The notes beneath the pieces are model-generated. The model did not search any database. It was not told where the DNA came from and worked only from the letters and a program-made list of their open reading frames with translations. Positions 22,928 through 30,601 of a stretch of 45,502 bases of DNA are shown here, in pieces. Source of the stretch: Terriglobia bacterium (lineage in GTDB: Bacteria; Acidobacteriota; Terriglobia; UBA7540); NCBI GenBank assembly GCA_030037755.1, contig JASHQD010000189.1, forward strand, positions 1-45,502, given 5' to 3'. Each line of letters begins with the position of its first letter. Position 1 is the stretch's first letter. A program made the position numbers and the translations under genes.

Positions 22928-23659
22928 ATGTTACAACCAAGCCTCGCGCCAGCAACTGCCAGATTGAACGCCCCAGCGGCCCGGAATGGAGACCTCCGCC
23001 GTTACTATCATCGGCTGCTTGCAGAATTCGGGCCCCAAGGCTGGTGGCCTGCCGAGACGCAACTCGAGGTTATCCTGGGGGCGATTCTCACCCAGAACAC
23101 AACCTGGCGCAACGCCGCGCTTGCCATCGGACGGCTTCGCGAGGCCGGGATGATCGACCTCGCGCGTCTGCGCGCGGTGAAGCCCGATCGACTGCAGTCG
23201 TTGATCCGTCACGCGGGATTCTTCCGCCAGAAAGCTCGCACAATCCAGACCTTCCTGCGGTGGCTCGAAGACGCCCACGACGGATCGCTCGACCGCATGT
23301 TCTCCCAGCCGGCGGAGCGTCTGCGTTCGGACCTGCTGCAGTTAACCGGACTTGGTCCAGAGACCGTAGATGCCATTCTGCTCTATGCGGGCGGCAAGCC
23401 GTTCTTCGTTTCCGACTCTTACACTCGCAGGATTCTCGGCCGCCATGGGCTGCTTGCGCCGGACGCGAGCTATGACGAGGCGCAGGAAGCCATCCACGGC
23501 AGCCTGGATCGCGACGCGGGAGTCTACAACGAGTTTCACGCGCTTCTGGTCGAGGTTGGGAAGCGCTATTGCCGGCGCCAGGAGGCTCGCTGCGGCGGTT
23601 GCCCCCTGGAAAGCTTCCTGCGGGCAGGAGGTCCGCGTGGTGGCAGAGCCGCAGCTTGA
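22928..23659 (+). CDS. Endonuclease III-like HhH-GPD DNA glycosylase
   Basis: The 243-residue protein resembles endonuclease III-related HhH-GPD glycosylases (the COG2231/MagIII-like branch). ILGAILTQNTTWRNA is the N-terminal core, LTGLGPETVDAILLYAGGK the helix-hairpin-helix, and Asp163 in VSDSYTRR the likely catalytic Asp. The lysine that gives Nth its lyase activity is Glu here (GPET, residue 145), so monofunctional base excision is expected. The C-terminal cluster has three cysteines (215, 222, 225) in the C-x6-C-x2-C spacing, but the fourth position (231) is Leu. It leads directly into the sensor kinase gene 9 bp downstream. Confidence 0.85.
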   Translation: MLQPSLAPATARLNAPAARNGDLRRYYHRLLAEFGPQGWWPAETQLEVILGAILTQNTTWRNAALAIGRLREAGMIDLARLRAVKPDRLQSLIRHAGFFRQKARTIQTFLRWLEDAHDGSLDRMFSQPAERLRSDLLQLTGLGPETVDAILLYAGGKPFFVSDSYTRRILGRHGLLAPDASYDEAQEAIHGSLDRDAGVYNEFHALLVEVGKRYCRRQEARCGGCPLESFLRAGGPRGGRAAA

Positions 23660-23668
23660 GCGTTGACG

Positions 23669-25906
23669 ATGGATCCCAAACTCCAGCGCCGCAAAACGAT
23701 TCGCAACCTGCTGCTGATCTTTGTGCCCATCCTGTTCGCGATCGGATGGAGCCTGAGCTCTCTCAACCTGCAGTTCATTCATCCTGAGAACGCTCCGGAG
23801 ACCATCCTGCTTCTGGCGCTTTCCACGTTCATCGTGGTGGCGTTCGTGATCTTTGGCTTCATCCTGCTCAGAATTCTACTGAAGCTGCACCTTGAGCGCC
23901 GCCGGCAGGAACTCGGGTCACAGTTCAAGACCAGGATGGTGGTGGCTTTTCTCGGCCTTTCGTTGTTGCCCGTTTGCCTGCTCTTCGTTTTCGCTTACGG
24001 GCTGCTGAATCGCAGCCTGGACAAGTGGTTTGGGATTCCATTTGACACGGTCCGCCGCGACGCCGAGGCTATTTCGCAGCAGCTTGCGACCGACGCCCAG
24101 CAGCGCTCGCTCGACGATGCCGCCCATCTCGCTTCCGGACCAAGGATCATCCAGGCGATCCAGTCCAAAGACTCGAGCAGGCTTCAGCAGGACCTGGCGC
24201 GCCGCGCGGGCTATTTAAATCTCGCTTCAGCGATGATCTGCACCACTGACGGGCGGCTGATCGCGCGCTCCGGCGGAGCGGGGCCCACGCCATCGGACGT
24301 GATCCGGATTTTTCCCCAATTCAGCTCAGCGGCTCCTGCCACGACAGGCGCGGCGTCTCGCTGGCGCTCTGAAGGGAAGGACTATTTTATCGGCGCGCAG
24401 GAGCTCACGGACGAGACCGGCAAGGTGCTCGGCATCGTCGTCGGAACGCTCCAGCTGCCCATCGATCTTCAGAAACGGGCGGAACAGATCGAACTGGAAG
24501 CGCGTTACTATGACGCCTTGCATCGCCAGATCAGAGCCGTCAAACGGCTCGATCTCTCGGCGCTCGGCCTTTTCACCATCGTGACGCTCTTCTCGGCGAC
24601 GTGGTACGCCATGTTTGTTTCGAAGCAGGTCACGGTGCCCATCCAGGCGCTGGCTGAAGGCACCGACCAGGTGTCGCGGGGGAATCTGGGGTACCAGGTG
24701 CAGGCGCGCGCAGACGGGGAACTGGGCCGCCTGATTCAATCGTTCAACGAGATGACGGCGCAACTCACGGAGAGCCGCCGCACGATCGACCGCGCCACAC
24801 AGGCGCTGCAGCACGCCAACCGCGAACTCGAAGAGCGCTCCAAGGTGATGAGCGCCATCCTCGAGAACATCCCTACCGGAGTCGTATCTGTAGACGCGCG
24901 TGGCCGGATCAACGAAGTGAACTCGACCGCCGAGAGCATGCTCGGCGAGGAGCGCGTGAGGGCGGCCGAGCAGCTGGGCGATTTGTTTTCGCCGGACGAC
25001 GCCCGCGAAATCGTTCGCCTGCTGCGCCGCGCTTCGAGGCAGGGAGTGGTCAGCCGGCAAATGGAGTTGGACCTCGGCGGCCGAAGCGCCACCGTCGCCC
25101 TCACGGTTTCGTCCATTCGGATCGGCCAGGAACCCGGTGGATTCGTGGTCGTGATCGAGGACCTCACCGAGTTGCTGCGCGCCCAGCGCGCCGTCGCCTG
25201 GCGCGAGGTGGCGCAGCGGCTGGCACACGAGATCAAGAATCCGCTCACGCCGATTCAACTCTCGGCGGACCGTATTCATCGACTGGTGGAGCGTGCTGAA
25301 AGCGGCAAGTCGTCGCCGGAGCTGACGGCCGCAGTGGCCGAAAGCGCTTCGCTCATCGGACGCGAAGCCGCCGCGCTTAAATCGCTCGTCGATGAGTTCG
25401 CTTCTTTCGCCCGCTTCCCCGCTTCGCAGCCGGTTCCTTCCGCCCTGAACAGCATCATCGAAGAAGCTCTGGCGGTGTTTGACGGGCGACTCAACGGGAT
25501 TACGCTGCACCGCGACCTCGCGCCCGAGCTGCCACGGGTGCAGGCCGATCCCGAACAGATCAAGCGCGTGGTGGTAAACCTGATCGACAACGCGGCCGAA
25601 GCCTTGGAACATTCTTCATTACGCGAGATCTGGGTCCACACTGCGCTCGATCCCGATCGCGAGTTGGTTGAGCTGACGGTCGCGGACAGCGGCCCGGGAA
25701 TTTCGCCGGAAGCGAAGGAGAAGTTGTTCGTCCCCTATTTCTCCACCAAGAGACGCGGCACGGGGTTGGGTCTGGCAATCGTGAGCCGCATCGTCAACGA
25801 GCACCACGGATACATTCGAGTGGAAGCGAATCGCCCGTTTGGCAGCCGGTTCGTAATCGAGTTGCCCGTGGAGCGCGCGGTTGACGTGGAGCTTTCGACG
25901 GTGTAG
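23669..25906 (+). CDS. NtrY-like membrane sensor histidine kinase
   Basis: The 745-residue kinase has three N-terminal membrane helices (about residues 13-31, 45-70 and 90-112), an extracytoplasmic sensor segment, a fourth helix near 295-315, HAMP, PAS, HisKA and HATPase_c domains. His520 in RLAHEIKNPLTPIQL is the phosphorylated histidine. The ATP site shows NLIDNAAEALE, DSGPGIS, LFVPYFSTK and GTGLGLAIV. This arrangement is the NtrY type, which usually senses nitrogen or redox state, but the signal here is not known. ATG 23669 is used; an in-frame TTG at 23663 is possible. The sigma-54-type response regulator 28 bp downstream is its partner. Confidence 0.93.
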   Translation: MDPKLQRRKTIRNLLLIFVPILFAIGWSLSSLNLQFIHPENAPETILLLALSTFIVVAFVIFGFILLRILLKLHLERRRQELGSQFKTRMVVAFLGLSLLPVCLLFVFAYGLLNRSLDKWFGIPFDTVRRDAEAISQQLATDAQQRSLDDAAHLASGPRIIQAIQSKDSSRLQQDLARRAGYLNLASAMICTTDGRLIARSGGAGPTPSDVIRIFPQFSSAAPATTGAASRWRSEGKDYFIGAQELTDETGKVLGIVVGTLQLPIDLQKRAEQIELEARYYDALHRQIRAVKRLDLSALGLFTIVTLFSATWYAMFVSKQVTVPIQALAEGTDQVSRGNLGYQVQARADGELGRLIQSFNEMTAQLTESRRTIDRATQALQHANRELEERSKVMSAILENIPTGVVSVDARGRINEVNSTAESMLGEERVRAAEQLGDLFSPDDAREIVRLLRRASRQGVVSRQMELDLGGRSATVALTVSSIRIGQEPGGFVVVIEDLTELLRAQRAVAWREVAQRLAHEIKNPLTPIQLSADRIHRLVERAESGKSSPELTAAVAESASLIGREAAALKSLVDEFASFARFPASQPVPSALNSIIEEALAVFDGRLNGITLHRDLAPELPRVQADPEQIKRVVVNLIDNAAEALEHSSLREIWVHTALDPDRELVELTVADSGPGISPEAKEKLFVPYFSTKRRGTGLGLAIVSRIVNEHHGYIRVEANRPFGSRFVIELPVERAVDVELSTV

Positions 25907-25934
25907 CCGGAGATACGCGATTAGTCCGATCATT

Positions 25935-27323
25935 ATGGCCGTGAAGCATTCGGTTCTCATTGTCGATGACGAGCCCGGCATACGCGAATCGCTCGGCGCC
26001 GTTCTGCGGGACGAGGGCTACCGGGCCGACGCGGTGGAGAGCGCCGAGGCCGCGATCGAGTGGCTGGCCGCGAGGCACTGCGACGTCGTCATGCTGGACA
26101 TCTGGCTCACCGGTATGGATGGCCTCGAGGCATTGGAACGAATCCAGAGGCTCGAGAATCCGCCCGTCGTCGTCATGATCTCCGGCCACGGCACCATTGA
26201 GACCGCAGTGCGGGCCACCAAGCTCGGCGCGTTCGATTTCATCGAGAAGCCGCTCTCCATCGACAAGACGCTGCTCACGCTGCGGCACGCTCTCGAGCAA
26301 CGGTCGCTCGCGGCCGAGAACCGCAGCCTGCGCGAGGAAATCGAAGGCCGGCAGCAGATCATCGGCGACAGCGTTCCGATGAAAGCTCTGCGGCAGCAAC
26401 TGGCGATGGCCGCGCCAACCAATGGACGCGTGCTCGTGTATGGCGAAAGCGGCGTCGGCAAAGAGCTCGTCGCGCACGCCCTGCACAACATGAGCCTTCG
26501 CCGCGAGAAACCGTTCGTCGAGGTCAACTGCGCCGCCATTCCGGAAGAATTGATCGAGAGCGAGCTCTTCGGTCATCTGAAGGGCTCTTTCACGGGCGCC
26601 GTCGAAGACAAGACCGGCAAATTCGAGCAAGCCGATGGCGGCACGCTGTTTCTCGACGAAGTCGGCGACATGAGCCTGCGCACCCAATCGAAAGTCCTGC
26701 GCGTGATTGAGGAGCAGCGATTCACGCCGGTGGGTTCAGCCGGCGGCCTCACGGTGGACGTGCGCGTGGTCGCCGCGACCAACAAGGACCTGAGCGCGGA
26801 GATCCAGAAAGGGAATTTCCGCGAGGACCTTTTCTACCGGCTCAACGTGATCCCGTTCTACGTGCCCGCGCTTCGCGAGCATCTGGAGGATCTGCCGGCG
26901 CTCGCCGATCATTTCCTGGCGGAATTCGCGCGCGCCTACGGACGCCGTCCCAAGCGGCTGGCCGAGCCATCTCTCGAGGCGCTGATGGAATATCGCTGGC
27001 CCGGAAACGTGCGCGAGCTGCGCAATCTCATCGAGCGCCTGGCGATCATGGTTCCAGGAGAGCGGATCGAGCGGCGGCATTTGCCCGTCACCGTTCTGCA
27101 GCCGCATCCCAGCGGCGCGAAGAGCGCGGCGGCATCCGGTGGATTCTTCAGCCTGCAGGAAGCGCGGTCGGCCTACGAGCGCGATTACATCCTGCGCAAG
27201 CTGGATGAGAACCGCGGAAACGTCAGCCGGACGGCGGAAGCTCTGGGTCTCGAGCGCAGCCACCTGTACCGCAAGATGAAGTCTCTCGGCATCGCGGCCG
27301 GCGAGGCCAAGGCGAATAGCTGA
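25935..27323 (+). CDS. NtrX/NtrC-like sigma-54-dependent response regulator
   Basis: The 462-residue activator has a receiver domain with phosphoacceptor Asp55 (VVMLDIWLTGMDG). An AAA+ domain follows with Walker A GESGVGKE, the sigma-54 contact loop as GSFTGA (canonical GAFTGA, Ser variant typical of NtrX), Walker B GTLFLDEVGD, and R-finger region FREDLFYRLNVIPF. A Fis-type helix-turn-helix closes the protein (NRGNVSRTAEALGLERSHLYRKMKSLGI). It pairs with the kinase upstream. The Ser variant suggests sigma-54 activation may be weak or absent, as reported for some NtrX proteins. No sigma-54 promoter was found in the window. It converges with era, leaving 8 bp. Confidence 0.94.
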   Translation: MAVKHSVLIVDDEPGIRESLGAVLRDEGYRADAVESAEAAIEWLAARHCDVVMLDIWLTGMDGLEALERIQRLENPPVVVMISGHGTIETAVRATKLGAFDFIEKPLSIDKTLLTLRHALEQRSLAAENRSLREEIEGRQQIIGDSVPMKALRQQLAMAAPTNGRVLVYGESGVGKELVAHALHNMSLRREKPFVEVNCAAIPEELIESELFGHLKGSFTGAVEDKTGKFEQADGGTLFLDEVGDMSLRTQSKVLRVIEEQRFTPVGSAGGLTVDVRVVAATNKDLSAEIQKGNFREDLFYRLNVIPFYVPALREHLEDLPALADHFLAEFARAYGRRPKRLAEPSLEALMEYRWPGNVRELRNLIERLAIMVPGERIERRHLPVTVLQPHPSGAKSAAASGGFFSLQEARSAYERDYILRKLDENRGNVSRTAEALGLERSHLYRKMKSLGIAAGEAKANS

Positions 27324-27331
27324 AACCCCGA

Positions 27332-28234
27332 TCAGGGCGCCTGGTCGCCGCGATAGTCGAGCGCCGCCACCATGGCCGGATTATCCCGCCAGTGCGGCTC
27401 CACCTTCACATAGAGTTCGAGGTAGACCTTCGGCGGCAGCAGACGCTCCAGTTCCTGCCGCGCCTCCGTGCCGATCTGCTTGATGCGCTCGCCGCCTGCG
27501 CCCAGCACGATGGGGCGCTGCGAGTCCTTCTCCACCACGATCGTGGCGTGAATCCGCGTCAGGGTTTCGCCTTCCTCGAATTTCTCAATCAGCACGGCGG
27601 TCGAATGCGGCAGCTCCTGCCGCGTGTGGCGGATGAGCTTCTCGCGGACGATTTCGCCGGCGAGAAACCGCTCGGGCTGGTCCGTGTAAAGGTCGGGCGG
27701 AAAATAACGCGGGCCCTCGGGCAGCAGCCGCACCACCGATTTCATCAAGTCGTCGAGCCCGTCACGAGTCTGGGCGGAGATGGGAAAGATCTCTTCGAAA
27801 TCGTGGAGCTTGGCGTAACGATCGATGAGCGGCAGCAGCCTGGGCTTGGCGATACGGTCGATTTTATTCAGCGCCAGGATGGTGCGCGGGGAGTATTGCT
27901 TGATCAGCTCGAGCACGAATTCATCGCCCTTGCCGAACGGCTCCGAGGCGTCGACGATCAGAATCGCGAGATCGCGTTCCTCCAGGGCCTGCCGCACAAA
28001 AGCCATCATCTGCTCGTTGAGACGCGAGAGCGGCTTGTGGATGCCGGGCGTGTCCATGAAAACCACTTGCGCGCCCGGCTGATTCACGATGCCGAGAATG
28101 CGATTGCGCGTGGTCTGCGCCACGGGCGTCACGATCGACACCTTGGCGCCGACCAGCGCGTTCAGCAACGTGCTCTTGCCCGCGTTGGGCCGGCCGACGA
28201 TGGCCACAAAGCCCGATTTGAATTGATCCTCCAT
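27332..28234 (-). CDS. era: GTPase Era
   Basis: The 300-residue GTPase binds the 3' end of 16S rRNA and supports 30S assembly. G1 is GRPNAGKS (14-21), the switch region reads VTPVAQTTRNRILGI, G3 DTPGIHKP, G4 NKID, and a C-terminal KH domain shows VLGAGGERIKQIGTEARQELERLL. ATG 28234 is preferred to the adjacent GTG 28237; GAGAG precedes both. It is the last gene of the phoH-ybeY-CNNM operon, but about 200 bp containing a palindromic repeat cluster separate it from the CNNM gene, so it may need its own promoter or the repeat may affect its dose. Confidence 0.97.
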   Translation of the reverse strand: MEDQFKSGFVAIVGRPNAGKSTLLNALVGAKVSIVTPVAQTTRNRILGIVNQPGAQVVFMDTPGIHKPLSRLNEQMMAFVRQALEERDLAILIVDASEPFGKGDEFVLELIKQYSPRTILALNKIDRIAKPRLLPLIDRYAKLHDFEEIFPISAQTRDGLDDLMKSVVRLLPEGPRYFPPDLYTDQPERFLAGEIVREKLIRHTRQELPHSTAVLIEKFEEGETLTRIHATIVVEKDSQRPIVLGAGGERIKQIGTEARQELERLLPPKVYLELYVKVEPHWRDNPAMVAALDYRGDQAP

Positions 28235-28274
28235 CACGCTCTCAACCGCAGATATAGTCTGCCGGGCTTGCCCG

Positions 28275-28428
28275 CTGTAGCGGCGGTGTCCTCACCGCCG
28301 CATCCAGCTCATCAGTTATTTCGGCGGTGAGGACACCGCCGCTACAGCAGGTCAGTCATTTCGGCGCTGAGGACACCGCCGCATCCAGCTCATCAGTTAC
28401 TTCGGCGGTGAGGACACCGCCGCTACAG
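28275..28428. repeat. REPIN-like palindromic repeat cluster, site B
   Basis: Four copies of the CTGTAGCGGCG-type core: forward 28275-28301, reverse 28322-28347, degenerate reverse 28362-28382, reverse 28403-28428. The first pair is a perfect 26-bp inverted repeat with a 20-nt spacer. A 55-bp direct repeat (28301-28355 and 28382-28436, one mismatch, period 81 bp) shows that the unit was tandemly duplicated. The cluster ends 5 bp from the stop codon of the CNNM/CorC gene and precedes era in the same operon. Confidence 0.92.
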
Positions 28429-28432
28429 CAGG

Positions 28433-29758
28433 TCAGCTATTGTGACTCGCGGCGCGACTCTGCCGCGATGAAGAAGCCTCCGCTTCCGCCACACTCTTCT
28501 CCGGCACGACCCGCACGCGCACCTTCAGCACCGCGCGCGCATTCGCCTCCAACACTTCGATGATCAAACCTTCGGTCTCCACTTTCTCGCCGCGCAGCGG
28601 CACGCGCCCGAGTTCGGCGAGCACCAGGCCCGCGACGGTGGAGTAGTCGACCGATTCGAGCTGCCGCCCGACGGCTTCCGCAAGCTGCGCGAGTTCGGTG
28701 TGGCCCGCCACCAGGTAAGTGTTCGGCGCCTCCATCACGATGTCGCGCTCGTGCGGCTCGACTTCGTCGCGAATCTCGCCCACGATTTCTTCCAGCAAGT
28801 CTTCGATGGTGACCAGTCCGGTGACGCTCCCGTACTCGTCAATCACCAGCACAATCTGCCGCGTGGAATTCTGCAGCTCCTTCAGCAGGTCCTTGGTGCG
28901 CTTGGTCTCGGGCACGAACTTCACCGGACGCACCAGCGATCGCAGCGTAGCCTGCACCTGGGCTTCAGGTGACAACTCCATCAGGTCGCCCATGCTGATG
29001 ATTCCTTCGATCTGATCCAGGGTGTCGCGATAAGCCGGGAGACGCGTGTGGCGCTTCTGGCGAAAGAGCGCCCGTAGATCCTCGATGGAGGCGTCGATCT
29101 CGATGGCGGCTATCTCGGGACGCGGCGTCATAACCTCGCGCACCTGTTTGTCTCCGAATTCGACAACCGACTGGAGCATCTCGCCTTCTTCCTTGGCGAT
29201 CAGCCCCTCCTGCGCCCCGACTTCCAGCAGTTCCTGCAAATCCTCCTGCGGCGTCGCGGGCTCTTCGGCAGGCTCATCGGCCTCGAGCAGGCGGTTGATG
29301 GTGGTCGAAACGAGGATCGGAAAAGTGAGTGGCACCGCCAGCCTGACGCTGGCATGCAGCACGCGTCCCCACTGCAGCAGAATCGTCTCCGGCTCGTCAT
29401 GGCGCGCGACCAGGATGAAAGGAATCAATTGATCGAATACCGCAATGACGCCCAGAACGATCAAAAGCGTGGTGCCCAGATCGATCCAGACGCTGTCAGG
29501 GCGCTGGCTGAAGATGAGCAGCGCCAGCCCCGCCGCGAACGACGCCATGAAAGCGCCGTGCAGCGAAGAAATGGAGATTCCGATGCGCTCGCGGTCAACA
29601 AACATCCGGCCGTCAGCCGGAGATGGAAAGACCTTGCGCGCTGCCACGGGCGTGAGGCGCCGCATGAGCAGGCGAAGGTACGAGGCGAGCGAGCTCAGCG
29701 CAACCAGCACGGCCAGCACCGCAATCCCGGCGACATAAATCCAGACATTCGAAGTCAT
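28433..29758 (-). CDS. CNNM/CorC-family transporter with CBS pair
   Basis: The 441-residue protein has about three or four N-terminal membrane helices (from IYVAGIAVLAVLVALSSLAS to SVRLAVPLTFPILVSTTIN), then a cytoplasmic CBS pair (REVMTPRPEIAAIEIDASI ... IVLVIDEYGSVTGLVTIEDL, with LEEIVGEIRDE after it) and a CorC/HlyC-type C-terminal domain. Such proteins are linked to magnesium/cobalt efflux and are often labelled 'hemolysin' in error. Its ATG overlaps the ybeY stop (ATGA at 29755-29758), so translation is coupled. The C-terminal tail (EASSSRQSRAASHNS) ends exactly at the edge of the repeat cluster. The N-terminal domain is shorter than usual for CNNM. Confidence 0.9.
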   Translation of the reverse strand: MTSNVWIYVAGIAVLAVLVALSSLASYLRLLMRRLTPVAARKVFPSPADGRMFVDRERIGISISSLHGAFMASFAAGLALLIFSQRPDSVWIDLGTTLLIVLGVIAVFDQLIPFILVARHDEPETILLQWGRVLHASVRLAVPLTFPILVSTTINRLLEADEPAEEPATPQEDLQELLEVGAQEGLIAKEEGEMLQSVVEFGDKQVREVMTPRPEIAAIEIDASIEDLRALFRQKRHTRLPAYRDTLDQIEGIISMGDLMELSPEAQVQATLRSLVRPVKFVPETKRTKDLLKELQNSTRQIVLVIDEYGSVTGLVTIEDLLEEIVGEIRDEVEPHERDIVMEAPNTYLVAGHTELAQLAEAVGRQLESVDYSTVAGLVLAELGRVPLRGEKVETEGLIIEVLEANARAVLKVRVRVVPEKSVAEAEASSSRQSRAASHNS

Positions 29759-30564
29759 AGTGGGACCGATCCCGGCCGTCTTGCACGGCTAGCAGGTTGC
29801 CGGCGCACCGTTCGCCCCGTGGCCGGGCGCGCCGGCGAGCCGCCGCGCGTCTTGTGCTCGCCATGCGATCCGTTCAAGCCGAGGCGGGCACGAAGCTGAA
29901 GTTCCCGAGCTACCATCTCGCCGTTGTCCACTTCGTGATCCATGCCCAGCAGGTGCAAGACGCCATGCAGGATCAGCCAGCGGATCTCGGCAGCGGTCGA
30001 GTGGCTTTCGGCACGCGCATTGCGCTGCGCGGTCTCGACGGAGATCACGACATCGCCGAGAAAATTCTCGAATTCGTGTTCTGTAGCGGCGGTGTCCTCA
30101 CCGCCGAAACCGCCCTCATGCCGGACGGCGCTGAGGACAGCGCCGCTACAACTCACATCCCGGACGGCGCTGAGGACAGCGCCGCTACAGCTCACATCCC
30201 GCCCGGCGGTGGGGACACCGCCGCTACAGCTCACATCCCGGACGGCGCTGAGGACAGCGCCGCTACAGCTCACATCCCGGACGGCGGTGGGGACACCGCC
30301 GCTACAGCTCACATCCGGCCCGGCGGTGGGGACACCGCCGCTACAGCTCTCGTCGCGACAGGCCGGGTTCCAGGCGAATGAAAGCACGTCGGTCGCGTAT
30401 GGCTTGTTGCGAAACGCGCCATTCAGCTCGCGGATCGCATCGTCGTCCACAAAACAGACGTTGAAGTGACGCGCGCCAAGCCTCAGTTCGCCCGCAAGCC
30501 GGGCCGCGAAGGCGCGGGCTCGAGCCACGTCAATTCTCAGTTTGTCCTGCCGGTTGATCACCAT
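29755..30564 (-). CDS. ybeY: Endoribonuclease YbeY with in-frame palindromic-repeat insertion
   Basis: YbeY is a zinc-dependent endoribonuclease for rRNA maturation and ribosome quality control. N-terminal family motifs (FNVCFVDDDAIRELNGAFRNK, YATDVLSFAWNPA) and the catalytic HGVLHLLGMDH (about residues 200-210) are intact. Between them, about residues 71-162 are an extra block encoded by repeat cluster site C: six 13-residue repeats of the form DVSCSGGVPTAGR or DVSCSGAVLSAVR, then one inverted unit (GGEDTAAT). FLGDVVIS resumes right after. The protein is 269 residues against about 150-170 usual, with an added basic tail of about 40. The insert lies in a loop between two strands, so function may survive. 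It is in the phoH-ybeY-CNNM-era operon. Confidence 0.92.
   Translation of the reverse strand: MVINRQDKLRIDVARARAFAARLAGELRLGARHFNVCFVDDDAIRELNGAFRNKPYATDVLSFAWNPACRDESCSGGVPTAGPDVSCSGGVPTAVRDVSCSGAVLSAVRDVSCSGGVPTAGRDVSCSGAVLSAVRDVSCSGAVLSAVRHEGGFGGEDTAATEHEFENFLGDVVISVETAQRNARAESHSTAAEIRWLILHGVLHLLGMDHEVDNGEMVARELQLRARLGLNGSHGEHKTRGGSPARPATGRTVRRQPASRARRPGSVPL
30081..30355. repeat. REPIN-like repeat cluster inside ybeY, site C
   Basis: One forward core (30081-30106) is followed by six tandem 39-bp units in reverse (30122-30160, 30161-30199, 30200-30238, 30239-30277, 30278-30316, 30317-30355). Two stem types alternate: GGCGCTGAGGACAGCGCC and GGCGGTGGGGACACCGCC, each a perfect 6-bp hairpin, so the fourth stem pair changes on both sides (C-G or G-C). 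Read on the minus strand the unit has stops in two frames (TGA and TAG) and is open only in the frame used by ybeY. Confidence 0.95.
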
Positions 30565-30601
30565 GGGAGGAACCTGCGCCGGACGGCGCGCCAGAGAAGG
30601 A

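Noticed and set aside
30081-30355. CRISPR array
   Set aside because: Units are adjacent with no unique spacers, they are palindromic and lie in a reading frame; no cas genes are present.
29797-30381. Plus-strand frames with DGAEDSAATAHIP-like repeats
   Set aside because: They are the other-strand reading of the ybeY repeat block and lack family or SD support; ybeY on the minus strand explains the coding signal.
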